Origin: Ktedonobacteraceae bacterium | Lineage (GTDB): Bacteria; Chloroflexota; Ktedonobacteria; Ktedonobacterales; Ktedonobacteraceae | DNA: 12,160 bases | Direction: 5' to 3' | Assembly (NCBI GenBank): GCA_014896635.1 | Contig: JADBKA010000137.1 | Coordinates: 1-12,160 of the forward strand | In this document: one piece after another, positions 1 through 9,482 of the stretch | How positions within the stretch are numbered: position 1 is the first letter of the stretch | How the letters are laid out: the number at the start of each line of letters is the position of its first letter | Made by a program: the position numbers and the translations under genes | Notes under the pieces: model-generated | Told to the model about the DNA's origin: nothing | Database searches by the model: none | The model's input: only the letters and a program-made list of their open reading frames with translations

Positions 1-818
1 GGGGCTATGTAGGGCCTGGCATGCTTGATGCAGCCTGCCCAGGAGCTGTTTTCACCTCACCGGTGCCTGACCAGATGCTGGCGGCTACCCGTGCGGTCAA
101 CGGCGGAGCGGGTGTGCTGCATATTGTGAAGAACTATACGGGCGACGTCATGAACTTCGAGATGGCGGCAGAGCTGGCTGCTGCCGAAGGCATCGAAGTT
201 GCCAGTGTGATCACTAATGACGATGTGGCTGTGCAGGACAGCCTGTATACCGCCGGGCGGCGAGGTGTAGGCGTCACAGTTCTGCTGGAAAAAATCGTCG
301 GTGGTTTCGCCGAGACCGGCGCGCCACTGGACCAGGTGGCTGCGCTGGCTCGTAAGGTGAACGCGCAGGGCCGTAGTATGGGCATGGCTCTCACGTCCTG
401 TACAGTACCGACCGCCGGCAAACCGACGTTTGAACTCGGCGAAGATGAAATGGAGATCGGCATTGGCATTCACGGTGAGCCGGGACGGCGCCGCGTCAAA
501 CTGGCGCCTGCGGCAGAGATTACCGAGATGCTGACCACACCCATTGTTGAAGATCTCGGTCTGAAAGCGGGCGATCAGGTGCTGGCTTTTGTCAACGGTA
601 TGGGTGGTACGCCGTTAATTGAGTTGTATATCGTCTTCGACTCGCTCCACCGTATCCTGAGCGGCAAGCAGATTACCATTGCCCGTTCCCTGGTTGGGAA
701 CTATATCACTTCTCTGGAGATGGCCGGCTGCTCTATTACCCTGTTGCGTCTCGATGACGAACTCACCAGGTACTGGGATGCCCCGGTTCATACCCCCGCA
801 TTGCGCTGGGGAAGGTAA
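1..818 (+). CDS. dhaK: Dihydroxyacetone kinase subunit DhaK, 5' end beyond window
   Basis: This is the substrate-binding subunit of PTS-dependent dihydroxyacetone kinase, a cytosolic enzyme that holds Dha as a covalent hemiaminal while DhaL phosphorylates it to dihydroxyacetone phosphate. The frame is open from the first bases and already encodes the DhaK core motif [14 protein letters not shown], so the ATG at 21 is internal and about 60 N-terminal residues, including the GGGSGHE substrate-pocket segment, lie upstream. Visible motifs are [10 protein letters not shown] with its catalytic Asp (codon 144-146) and GIGIHGEPG with the Dha-binding His (codon 471-473). These are 109 residues apart, the same spacing as Asp109 and His218 of E. 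coli Dha[15 protein letters not shown] and the C-terminal LTRYWDAPV segment are also typical. There is no fused ATP-binding domain, so this is the two-subunit type. The next gene, dhaL, lies 268 bp downstream. The identification is secure; only the start is missing. Confidence 0.96.
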   Translation, partial: GYVGPGMLDAACPGAVFTSPVPDQMLAATRAVNGGAGVLHIVKNYTGDVMNFEMAAELAAAEGIEVASVITNDDVAVQDSLYTAGRRGVGVTVLLEKIVGGFAETGAPLDQVAALARKVNAQGRSMGMALTSCTVPTAGKPTFELGEDEMEIGIGIHGEPGRRRVKLAPAAEITEMLTTPIVEDLGLKAGDQVLAFVNGMGGTPLIELYIVFDSLHRILSGKQITIARSLVGNYITSLEMAGCSITLLRLDDELTRYWDAPVHTPALRWGR

Positions 819-838
819 GACGGGAAGAGGGGGCCGGG

Positions 839-851
839 AGGGCAAAGCCCT
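839..851. repeat. Short GC-rich palindrome, first of two
   Basis: The sequence agggc-aaa-gccct is a perfect 5-bp inverted repeat with a 3-base loop, inside a longer unit (ccgggagggcaaagccctgg) that resembles the stronger palindrome about 48 bp downstream. The two look like diverged copies of one intergenic repeat. No T-run follows, so it is not a standard rho-independent terminator for dhaK. Confidence 0.55.
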
Positions 852-881
852 GGAGGTGCGAACTGAACGGAAAGGGGAGGT

Positions 882-904
882 CCAGGAGGGCGCAGCCCTC
901 CTGG
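882..904. repeat. Perfect 10-bp GC-rich hairpin between dhaK and dhaL
   Basis: ccaggagggc-gca-gccctcctgg is a perfect 10-bp inverted repeat with a 3-base loop, very stable as RNA or as a DNA cruciform. It sits 64 bp after the dhaK stop and about 180 bp before the dhaL start. It is not followed by Ts. By form it could be a REP-like dispersed repeat, or an mRNA processing or stabilising stem that sets different levels for dhaK and dhaLM. That is inference; the palindrome itself is read directly from the sequence. Confidence 0.8.
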
Positions 905-1067
905 CGGGGCGCATCTGGGAACATGCAGGTCCCGCAGAGTGAGGTGAGTACCCTCTCGAAAAAATATCTTTTTTCCTGTTTTTCCCCTTTGGGAGAGAAG
1001 GGAGACTCGCTAAAGTTAACGCGAATGCGGGACTCCCTTTTCCCAACAAGACCTGTTGTAGTAGAGA

Positions 1068-1075
1068 TGAGGAGA
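1068..1075 (+). promoter_or_regulatory. Shine-Dalgarno site of dhaL
   Basis: The purine-rich tgaggaga precedes the ATG at 1087 by about 11-12 bases, slightly longer than ideal. It supports that start, which also gives the normal DhaL length and N-terminus. Confidence 0.6.
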
Positions 1076-1086
1076 AAGAAAGTCTT

Positions 1087-1719
1087 ATGACCAGAGAAGA
1101 TGTACAGCTCTGGCTGGAGCGCATCGCCGGCGTTCTTCATGAGAATGCCGCCTATCTTACACAGCTTGATTCCCCTATCGGCGACGCCGATCACGGCGTC
1201 AATATGGATCGCGGCTTCAAAGCAGTGCTTGCCAAGCTGGTGACGATGAGCGATGCTGATATTGCCACCCGTCTGAAAACCACTGGTATGACACTTGTCT
1301 CGACGGTTGGCGGCGCCAGTGGCCCACTGTATGGCACCGCCTTTTTACGTGCCGGTACGGCTGTCACCGGCAAACAGGAACTGGCCGCCGCTGATGTCGT
1401 TACCATGCTTGAAGCGTTCCTGAACGGCGTGGTGGCGCGCGGGAAGGCCACTCCGGGCGAGAAAACGATGGTGGATGCTCTGACACCTGCATTGCAGGCG
1501 GCAAAGCAGGCGCTCGATGAAGGTGCGTCTCTGGCTGATCTGACAGCGCGCGCTAGCCGGGCTGCCGAGGAGGGTATGAAGGCGACGATTCCGATGCTGG
1601 CGACTAAAGGACGTGCCAGCTATCTTGGCGAGCGCAGTATCGGCCACCAGGACCCCGGCGCGACTTCGAGCTGGCTGATCCTGCAAGCCCTGGCCGAAGT
1701 CTGCGCGCAGCAGCACTAG
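1087..1719 (+). CDS. dhaL: Dihydroxyacetone kinase ADP-binding subunit DhaL
   Basis: DhaL carries tightly bound ADP as a cofactor. It is rephosphorylated by DhaM and passes the phosphate to Dha on DhaK. At 210 residues it has the normal family length. The Mg-binding aspartates are all present: Asp28 plus Asp33 and Asp35 in IGDADHGVNMDRGF, with the same spacing as Asp30, Asp35 and Asp37 in E. coli DhaL. The nucleotide-binding segment STVGGASGPLYGTAF (about 71-85), the central GEKTMVDALTPA and the C-terminal GRASYLGERSIGHQDPGA are also canonical. The gene lies 268 bp after dhaK and only 18 bp before dhaM, so dhaL and dhaM are surely cotranscribed. The presence of DhaM next door, and the absence of fusion to DhaK, argue for PEP-dependent rather than ATP-dependent kinase activity. 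Identification is secure. Confidence 0.97.
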   Translation: MTREDVQLWLERIAGVLHENAAYLTQLDSPIGDADHGVNMDRGFKAVLAKLVTMSDADIATRLKTTGMTLVSTVGGASGPLYGTAFLRAGTAVTGKQELAAADVVTMLEAFLNGVVARGKATPGEKTMVDALTPALQAAKQALDEGASLADLTARASRAAEEGMKATIPMLATKGRASYLGERSIGHQDPGATSSWLILQALAEVCAQQH

Positions 1720-1737
1720 TGCAGTGGAGAACAGGCT

Positions 1738-4353
1738 ATGGCCGTTGGTATTGTAATTGTGGCTCACAGCGCCCGGCTTGCGCATGGCATTGTTGAGTTG
1801 GCAGCGCAGATGACGCATGGCAAGACGCCGCTTGCTTCTGCCGGTGGCGGGGAAAATGATATTCTGGGAACATCCGTAGAAAAAATTCTGGCAGCCATCC
1901 AGTCTGTCGATAGTCCCGATGGTGTGCTGGTGCTGCTTGACCTGGGCAGCGCCATTCTCTCAACTGAGATGGCGCTGGAGATGCTAGAGCCAGAACAGCA
2001 GAAGCGCGTCCGTCTCAGCCATGCTCCTCTGGTTGAAGGCGCGATTGCCGCTGCTCTTGATGCTTCGCTCGGTCATCCTCTCATCCAGGTTGCACAGGCT
2101 GCCGAGAAGACAGCCAGTGTAGAACACCTGCGCCAGTTTAAGCCGCTCAGCCAGCCCGAACAGCAGGCTGTCCCTATTACCCCTACTACCTCTGTCGAAA
2201 CCATGCCCCCGGCACCATCTGCGCCCGTGCCGGCGGCTGTACCGGCAGAGGAACTGCAACTCACGCTGACCAATCCCGCTGGTCTGCACGCGCGCCCGGC
2301 TGCCCTCTTTGTCCAGACCGCTGCCCGTTTCCAGGCTCGCGTTCAGGTGCTGCTGCGCGGGAAAGAAGCCAATGCTGCAAGTATTATGGAAGTGCTTTCC
2401 CTGGCTGCTCGCCAGCATGATACCATTACCCTGCACGCCAGTGGCCCCGATGCTTCTGCTGCCCTCAATGCCTTGCGTGACCTGGCGCAGGCGAACTTCT
2501 ATGAGACCGTCGAGGAAATGGCTCAACCTCAACCTGCTGCCCCTGTTCCCCCGCCGGTGACTGCGCTGTCCGAAGTTACTCCCCCTGACACCTGGCATGG
2601 TATTGCTGTATCAGCCGGTGTGGCGCTCGGTCCTGCTTATCTCTACAATCCTGCTGTGTTGCCCGGTACGCTGGAACCGCGCACAATCGCTCCTGACCAG
2701 GTTTTCGCGGAGCAGCAGCGTGTCCATGAAGCATTGAACAGAGCGGCGCAAGAATTGAATGCCCTGGCCGCACAGGTGCGGCAGCGTGCCGGTCAGAGCG
2801 AAGCGGCGATTTTCGAGGCTCAGTCCTTGATGGCAAAAGATCCTGCTCTGCTCAGCCAGACGCTGAAGCTGATCGAGCGGAAACACGTGGATGCGGCAAC
2901 CGCTCTGCTGGATGCCGGAGAGCAGCAGGCGGCTGCATTGGAGCAGTTCAAAGATACGCTTTTTGCACAACGAGCTGCCGATGTGCGTGATGTGATAGGC
3001 CGGACTGTGCGTGCTCTGCGTGGTCAGGAAAGCGCCGGCCAGGAACTGGCGAACCTGCGCCAGCCTGTTATCCTGCTGGCACATGATCTGGCCCCTTCGG
3101 ATACGGCTCGCTTGCGTCCCGATGTGGTGCTTGGTATCTGTACGGTGCAGGGTGGGCCGACTGCGCATGCAGCCATTCTCGCACGTGCGCTCGGTATTCC
3201 TGCAATAGCCGGCCTTGACGAACTGGCGCTGCACACGATCCAGACCGGAGACGAGGTGGCGCTCGATGCCGAGAATGCTGTGCTTTACCATCGTCCCTCT
3301 GCCGGCGTCGCTTCAGCTATCCGGCACCGTCTGGCCGAACAGCAGAAGCGCCGGAGCGAGTTACAGCGGCTGGCCCGGCGTACGCACGCGCCGATTATGG
3401 TTGATGAGGGACGCCCCATTCACCTGCTTGCCAATATTGCCGGCGAAGCTGAAGCCGAGGCTGCCCGCCAGTGGGGGGCCGAGGGGATAGGACTGCTGCG
3501 CACAGAGTTTCTCTTTGCTACTGCAACGACGCTGCCCAACGAAGAGGAGCAGCGCCGCCGTTACGCAGCCGTATTCAGCGCTTTTGCCGCTGGCCGTGCT
3601 GGACAAGCCGGCCCTGTCGTGGTCCGCACACTCGACGCGGGCGCCGACAAACCTATGCCAGCTCTGGATGCTGTCCTCGGCTCTGTCAGAGAAGCCAATC
3701 CTGCCCTCGGCCTGCGCGGTGTACGCATTCACCTCAAGCATCAAGAGTTGCTTGAGCAGCAACTCAGTGCCTTCTTGCTGGCCGCTGCTGATACCGGTAT
3801 TAAGCTACAGATTATGTTTCCGATGATCACAACAGTGGAAGAGCTGCGCGAGGCGCGAGCCATCTTCGCTCGTGTGCATGAGCAGGCTCGCACTCGTGAT
3901 CCCCGTGTGCCGGCACATGTGCCGCTTGGCATTATGGTCGAGGTGCCATCTGCTGCTCTCATGGCGCCTGAGCTTGCCGCGCTCGCTGATTTTTTCAGCA
4001 TTGGCGCCAACGATCTGCTCCAATATACGCTGGCCTGTGACCGCACCAACGCTACCGTCTCCTACCTCTACCATCCCATGCAACCGGCTGTGCTGCGCCT
4101 GATTCACCAGATAGCGCAGGCTGCGCATGCTGCGGGCAAACTCGTCGCCGTCTGCGGCGAGATCGGCGGTGATGTGCGCCTGGCTCCTGTACTCGTCGGT
4201 CTGGGCGTGGACGAACTGAGCATGGCTCCCACCTCGCTTCCCCAGGTCAGGGAAGCTCTCACGCGCAAGTCCTCTCAGGAGATCGTCGAACTGGCACGGC
4301 GTGTGCTTCAGCTCGCCACAGTCGCCGAAGTTGAACAACTGCTTGGCGGCTAG
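1738..4353 (+). CDS. dhaM: DhaM-HPr-Enzyme I fusion, PEP-dependent phosphoryl donor for Dha kinase
   Basis: This 871-residue cytosolic protein carries three phosphotransfer modules in one chain. Residues 1-135 are the EIIA-mannose-like DhaM domain, with its phosphoacceptor His10 in VIVAHSARLAHG. After a Pro/Ala-rich linker, residues about 173-260 form an HPr domain with NPAGLHARPA (His184) and a serine at the HPr Ser46-equivalent site (Ser215, NAASIMEVLSL), 31 residues after the histidine as in free HPr. A second Pro-rich linker leads to a full-length Enzyme I at about 285-871. It has the phospho-His motif GGPTAHAAI (His477), PEP-site arginines Arg588 (LLRTEFLFA), Arg630 (VRTLDAGADK) and Arg660 (LGLRGVRI), SIGANDLLQYTLACDR, and the active cysteine Cys806 (VCGEIGGD). 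E. coli DhaM has only an N-terminal EI portion; here the PEP-binding barrel is also present, so the protein should take phosphate straight from PEP and pass it to DhaL. The gene follows dhaL by 18 bp. No domain looks damaged. Confidence 0.95.
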   Translation: MAVGIVIVAHSARLAHGIVELAAQMTHGKTPLASAGGGENDILGTSVEKILAAIQSVDSPDGVLVLLDLGSAILSTEMALEMLEPEQQKRVRLSHAPLVEGAIAAALDASLGHPLIQVAQAAEKTASVEHLRQFKPLSQPEQQAVPITPTTSVETMPPAPSAPVPAAVPAEELQLTLTNPAGLHARPAALFVQTAARFQARVQVLLRGKEANAASIMEVLSLAARQHDTITLHASGPDASAALNALRDLAQANFYETVEEMAQPQPAAPVPPPVTALSEVTPPDTWHGIAVSAGVALGPAYLYNPAVLPGTLEPRTIAPDQVFAEQQRVHEALNRAAQELNALAAQVRQRAGQSEAAIFEAQSLMAKDPALLSQTLKLIERKHVDAATALLDAGEQQAAALEQFKDTLFAQRAADVRDVIGRTVRALRGQESAGQELANLRQPVILLAHDLAPSDTARLRPDVVLGICTVQGGPTAHAAILARALGIPAIAGLDELALHTIQTGDEVALDAENAVLYHRPSAGVASAIRHRLAEQQKRRSELQRLARRTHAPIMVDEGRPIHLLANIAGEAEAEAARQWGAEGIGLLRTEFLFATATTLPNEEEQRRRYAAVFSAFAAGRAGQAGPVVVRTLDAGADKPMPALDAVLGSVREANPALGLRGVRIHLKHQELLEQQLSAFLLAAADTGIKLQIMFPMITTVEELREARAIFARVHEQARTRDPRVPAHVPLGIMVEVPSAALMAPELAALADFFSIGANDLLQYTLACDRTNATVSYLYHPMQPAVLRLIHQIAQAAHAAGKLVAVCGEIGGDVRLAPVLVGLGVDELSMAPTSLPQVREALTRKSSQEIVELARRVLQLATVAEVEQLLGG

Positions 4354-4369
4354 ATGCTTTTTTTGCGCT

Positions 4370-6157
<1,788 letters not shown>

Positions 6158-6194
6158 TTATGGCTATACTCTCGTATATCCAGTGAATAAGAAA

Positions 6195-8141
6195 CTACGT
6201 AGCGATTACCTGGTAGATCTGTATCAGTGATCCATCCTGGCGGGAGCCGAACTCGACTCGCAGGATTGCGTGATGGAGCGCCTGATTGAGCAAGGCATAG
6301 CGATTATTCGACCTGATCGTCTTGAGCATAGTTGTATCGACAACGAGGTAGTTGATCTTCTGCCAATCCCCTTTCAACTCTCCACTGGCAATGGCCGGAT
6401 CAAGAGCGGCATTGGTGTAGATATGGGTGTGGGGAGCCGATGGATCATCGCTGAGAGCCTTATTCTTGAAAGCCTTATCCTTACATACTTTGGTATCGTG
6501 CTCGCGTAGATCACTGAAAAGGTAGCTGTCAGTGATGACTACTGATTTGCATGGTACATTGTCCCGCAGCCAGAGCAGCGCCTGCTGTTGCGGCCCCGCC
6601 AGATTTTTCTCTCGCAGTGGCATGGCCTGCTGGATGTTGGTAGGGATCAGCATGCCGATCAGGATGAACAATAACATCGCGCGCATCAAGTCGAAGCCGA
6701 TTTTCCTGGTGAGCCAGCGCAGTGGTGTGTTGAACAACAGAGCGATATTGATTGCCAGGAATGGCAGTAAAGGCACGATGGAATAGGGATAGATCATATT
6801 GCTAAGAAGCAGGTAGACGCAGTAGGTAGCAGCAAAGAGCGCCGCGAGCAACTGGAAGCGGTTTGCCGTACCGATAAGGATATTGATGAACATAGCGATA
6901 GTTCCTGCGAAAAGCAGGATGATATCGGTTTGTGTCCACGTAGTCCAGACCGCACTGAATTGCCCGGCTGGCAGAGGGGCCTGCAATTGTTGCAGGAGCG
7001 TCTCTAGCAAGCTGGGATGCCACCCCGGATCTCCCTGTGGCACTCCTGATGGCAAGAACTCGCCTTTCATGATTGCCAGCAGGACATAGGCCGAGGCAAC
7101 TGCCAGGCTCACGTAGATGAAAGCGACAAGGGAGAACTTGCGCTGGAATGGTGTTGCGTAGAGCCAGATGGCAAAAAGCAAGACCGGGATGAAGATGATG
7201 AAAATTTCTCTGGTCAGGACGGCGAAGCCCAGAGCGGCGGCGGCGATCACGAAAGTGCGCAGGTTGCTCTTGCCAGTGGTGATCAGGCAGAGGGAGAGTA
7301 GGAGCCAGAATGTAGCGATGTTGTCGAGCAGCACCTGGTCTCGATAGATCAAACTGAGTGGCGAGAGCGAGTAGAGCACTGTTGCGAGCAGGGCCGCGCT
7401 ACGACTGCCACTGAGGCGGCTGGTGATCAGATAAACGCACAGCGAGCTGGCAGCAGCCATCACCAGCATGAGAATGCGACCGGTATTGATGGCATTGCCG
7501 AAACTGGTGATGCCGCCCGTCAAGAGTGTCCCGAAGGCGATCTGTACCCAGCCGAGCGGTGGATGATCGTAGGTGTAGGTATATGGCGTAATGTCTCCAT
7601 GCAGGATGGCCCAGGCATTCGCCATAGTCGTGCCTTCATCTGTTTTGTAAGCCGGAAAGTTGAATATATTGAATACCTGGACAAAAAGAATAATGGCCAG
7701 GACAAGAGCAACGCCAATGGCTTCAACCCAGGCGGGAAGCATGATCTCCTGCCTTTGTGCCATATTGATGGCTTCAATCTGAGGCAGCAGGCGCGTCTGT
7801 GCGGCCATCAGGCGCTGCTTCTCGAAAGAGATCCACTGTATACGCTCGATGAGTGTCGCCTCGCCGCTTGCTCTGGAGAGCAGACCCGTTTTTTGGAGCA
7901 GGCCAGTTTTTTGCAGAGCTGTAAAGGCATGGACGAAGAAGTTCCCGGTTCGGAAGAGTGTCACGTTGCCGGGGTCTCGGTCCGGGTCTCGTTGTGGATG
8001 CGGTGGACGCCCTTGCTGGTTCATCTGTGGCCCGGCATTGCCGGAAGCAGGCGGTGCGGGCGGCCTGCCAGCGTGAGGATGCCCGAAAGGAGGCTGGTTG
8101 GGTGCCTGTCCCCGCCCTTCTGGCGCGCGCATTTCCTTCAT
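6195..8141 (-). CDS. GT-C membrane glycosyltransferase, PMT/ArnT type, with Pro-rich N-terminus
   Basis: This looks like an integral-membrane glycosyltransferase of the GT-C fold (the PMT/ArnT/GT39-GT83 group), which moves a sugar from a polyprenyl-phosphate donor to an acceptor on the outer face of the membrane. The evidence is about eleven hydrophobic segments between residues 138 and 500, and a first outer loop with the acidic pair Asp168-Glu169 (YKTDEGTT) followed by YDHPPLGW (190-197), the arrangement typical of this group. A soluble C-terminal domain follows (about 515-648). Residues 1-60 are rich in Pro, Gly and Gln, and 61-135 are polar with a duplicated LQKTGL. Such a long cytoplasmic extension is unusual. 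The start ATG has agagg 8-9 bases upstream. The gene follows the GT2 gene by 42 bp, so the two transferases probably act on one glycan or glycoprotein. Donor and acceptor cannot be told from the sequence. Confidence 0.85.
   Translation of the reverse strand: MKEMRAPEGRGQAPNQPPFGHPHAGRPPAPPASGNAGPQMNQQGRPPHPQRDPDRDPGNVTLFRTGNFFVHAFTALQKTGLLQKTGLLSRASGEATLIERIQWISFEKQRLMAAQTRLLPQIEAINMAQRQEIMLPAWVEAIGVALVLAIILFVQVFNIFNFPAYKTDEGTTMANAWAILHGDITPYTYTYDHPPLGWVQIAFGTLLTGGITSFGNAINTGRILMLVMAAASSLCVYLITSRLSGSRSAALLATVLYSLSPLSLIYRDQVLLDNIATFWLLLSLCLITTGKSNLRTFVIAAAALGFAVLTREIFIIFIPVLLFAIWLYATPFQRKFSLVAFIYVSLAVASAYVLLAIMKGEFLPSGVPQGDPGWHPSLLETLLQQLQAPLPAGQFSAVWTTWTQTDIILLFAGTIAMFINILIGTANRFQLLAALFAATYCVYLLLSNMIYPYSIVPLLPFLAINIALLFNTPLRWLTRKIGFDLMRAMLLFILIGMLIPTNIQQAMPLREKNLAGPQQQALLWLRDNVPCKSVVITDSYLFSDLREHDTKVCKDKAFKNKALSDDPSAPHTHIYTNAALDPAIASGELKGDWQKINYLVVDTTMLKTIRSNNRYALLNQALHHAILRVEFGSRQDGSLIQIYQVIAT
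7881..7916. repeat. Tandem 18-bp duplication in the GT-C gene
   Basis: Two adjacent 18-bp units (7881-7898 and 7899-7916) match at 15 of 18 bases and encode LQKTGL twice in a row, residues 76-87 of the glycosyltransferase, in its cytoplasmic N-terminal extension. It looks like a small in-frame tandem duplication. Confidence 0.7.
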
Positions 8142-8183
8142 ATTGCTGACCTCTTTCCTCTTTGCGAAAATTTCTGATACGAG

Positions 8184-9458
8184 TTAGTGGCCTCGATGCT
8201 GGCCGATATGAGCGGTCTTCTCCCAGTTGGTAGACCCTTTGATCTGCCGCCACACCGCGCGTATCGCGCCAAGCCCCAGTAGCATCTGGTAGGGGTAGAA
8301 GGCCAGCAGCAGTGTGAAGGCTTCGCGCCATTTCCAGGGGCGATGATGCACCTTCACGAATTCATGCAGTCCCGCCAGGTCGATGAACATGGCAAGGATA
8401 AAGCAGTAGAACGGCAGAAAGGTGAGAATTGCCATCCATACCGGGAGCTTGACGAAGAAGAACATAATGATGGAGACCGGTACCATCAATGCGAAGAACG
8501 CCTGGAGTTCTGGTAGGATCAGGATGTAGAAGGCGAGCATTTTTTGCCAGAACTTCTCCAGTTGCAGCCAGCGCCCGGCAAAAAGGATCTGGATGAAGCC
8601 TTGATTCCAGCGTGTGCGCTGCTTGATGAATTGCTCTATGGTATGTGGCGTCTCTTCCTTCGTCACGAACTCGTCGTCATAGAGAATGCGCACTCGCGCT
8701 TTCGCAATGCAGAGGCGTATGCCCAGATCGGCGTCCTCAGTCAGCGTGGTGTGGTCCCAGCCTCCCAGTTGCTGCATAAGGATGCGCCTGACGAAGACGG
8801 TATTGCCTCCCAGTGGGGTTATCCCGCAGTTTGCAAAGAAGTGCAGCGATGATTTAAACCAGAAGAAGTATTCCAGCACGTTGAGGAAGCAGAACCACTT
8901 GGTGTTATGATTCATTAACTGCACGCCGCTCTGTATCACATCGACCGGTTCATTCAAAAAGGTGGTATTGATCACTTGCAAGATGTCGGGATGTGGCTCA
9001 TCCTCGGCATCGAAGATCGTAACAATATCTCCTTTTGCCACCCGCAGTCCAAGATTCAACTGGTGTGGTTTCCCCCCGTGTTTGTCGTTGGTGACGAGTA
9101 ACTGGACATTGGGTGCGCGCAGTTGCTTGAGTTTTTCCTGAGCGACCTTGATTGTGCCGGTATCGTGCTCGCGTAGGAGAGCGATGATCTGCACCAGCTT
9201 TTTAGGATAGTTCAGGTCATAGACCTTCTGAATCGTGTCTGCATAGACATCTTCCTCATGATAGGCCGGCAACAGGATCGTAAACGAGAGACGAGGGGCC
9301 TGGTAAATGGTTGGTGCGCTATTCAACCAGGCTTGCTTTGGTTCTTCCCAGATGTAGAGTCGCAGTCGAATATTGAAAATGGCCTGAGCAGTCATTACAA
9401 GAATGATACCCAGGTAGAGGTACTGGAGTATCGAAATGATAATCTCTGGCATGCTCAT
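8184..9458 (-). CDS. Cellulose-synthase-like family 2 glycosyltransferase
   Basis: This is a membrane GT2 enzyme of the cellulose-synthase-like type, expected to use a nucleotide sugar in the cytosol. Residues 7-29 form an N-terminal membrane segment and about 60-290 the GT-A catalytic domain. About four hydrophobic segments follow between 305 and 400. Catalytic motifs are in order: LLPAYHEE (62-69), the metal-binding Asp150/Asp153 in DAEDEP, PLGGNTVFVRR (215-225), the base motif TED (240-242) and QRTRW (280-284, the QxxRW signature of processive enzymes). The DAEDEP and TEDADLG pattern fits the poorly characterised CESA-like-2 group better than BcsA, and no PilZ domain is present. At 424 residues it is much shorter than BcsA. 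A strong aggag ribosome site lies 5 bases before the ATG. It sits between a glycosidase gene and the GT-C gene. The product polymer is unknown: cellulose, mixed-linkage glucan, another exopolysaccharide or a lipid-linked sugar are all possible. Confidence 0.9.
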   Translation of the reverse strand: MSMPEIIISILQYLYLGIILVMTAQAIFNIRLRLYIWEEPKQAWLNSAPTIYQAPRLSFTILLPAYHEEDVYADTIQKVYDLNYPKKLVQIIALLREHDTGTIKVAQEKLKQLRAPNVQLLVTNDKHGGKPHQLNLGLRVAKGDIVTIFDAEDEPHPDILQVINTTFLNEPVDVIQSGVQLMNHNTKWFCFLNVLEYFFWFKSSLHFFANCGITPLGGNTVFVRRILMQQLGGWDHTTLTEDADLGIRLCIAKARVRILYDDEFVTKEETPHTIEQFIKQRTRWNQGFIQILFAGRWLQLEKFWQKMLAFYILILPELQAFFALMVPVSIIMFFFVKLPVWMAILTFLPFYCFILAMFIDLAGLHEFVKVHHRPWKWREAFTLLLAFYPYQMLLGLGAIRAVWRQIKGSTNWEKTAHIGQHRGH

Positions 9459-9475
9459 CTTCTCTCCTCTGTTGT
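9459..9475 (-). promoter_or_regulatory. Strong Shine-Dalgarno site of the GT2 gene
   Basis: On the - strand gaggagag precedes the ATG at 9458 by about 5 bases, in the 24-bp gap after the upstream glycosidase gene. This is the best ribosome site in the minus-strand cluster and fixes the start. Confidence 0.65.
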
Positions 9476-9482
9476 CTAAGGC

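Larger units (their letters stand above)
819..1086 (+). other. dhaK-dhaL intergenic region with several inverted repeats
   Basis: This 268-bp gap has no credible coding sequence. Besides the two GC-rich palindromes it holds an A/T hairpin at 958-975 (g-aaaaaa-tatc-tttttt-c), a 7-bp repeat pair aagggag (998-1004) and ctccctt (1033-1039) enclosing 28 bases, and a small caaca-agacc-tgttg hairpin at 1044-1058 just before the dhaL ribosome-binding site. I see no convincing -35/-10 pair. A gap this long inside a dha operon hints at separate control of dhaL and dhaM or at an inserted repeat. Confidence 0.6.

Noticed and set aside
882..904. Rho-independent terminator for dhaK
   Set aside because: The stem is strong, but the bases after it are cggggcgc, with no T-run.
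615..1194. Minus-strand open frames covering the dhaK-dhaL gap
   Set aside because: They overlap conserved parts of dhaK and dhaL, are composed of unlikely residue runs and have no ribosome site or motif.
7563..8177. 204-codon open frame on the + strand opposite the GT-C gene
   Set aside because: It is antisense to the Pro-rich and first membrane region of a well-supported gene and shows no domain or sensible composition.
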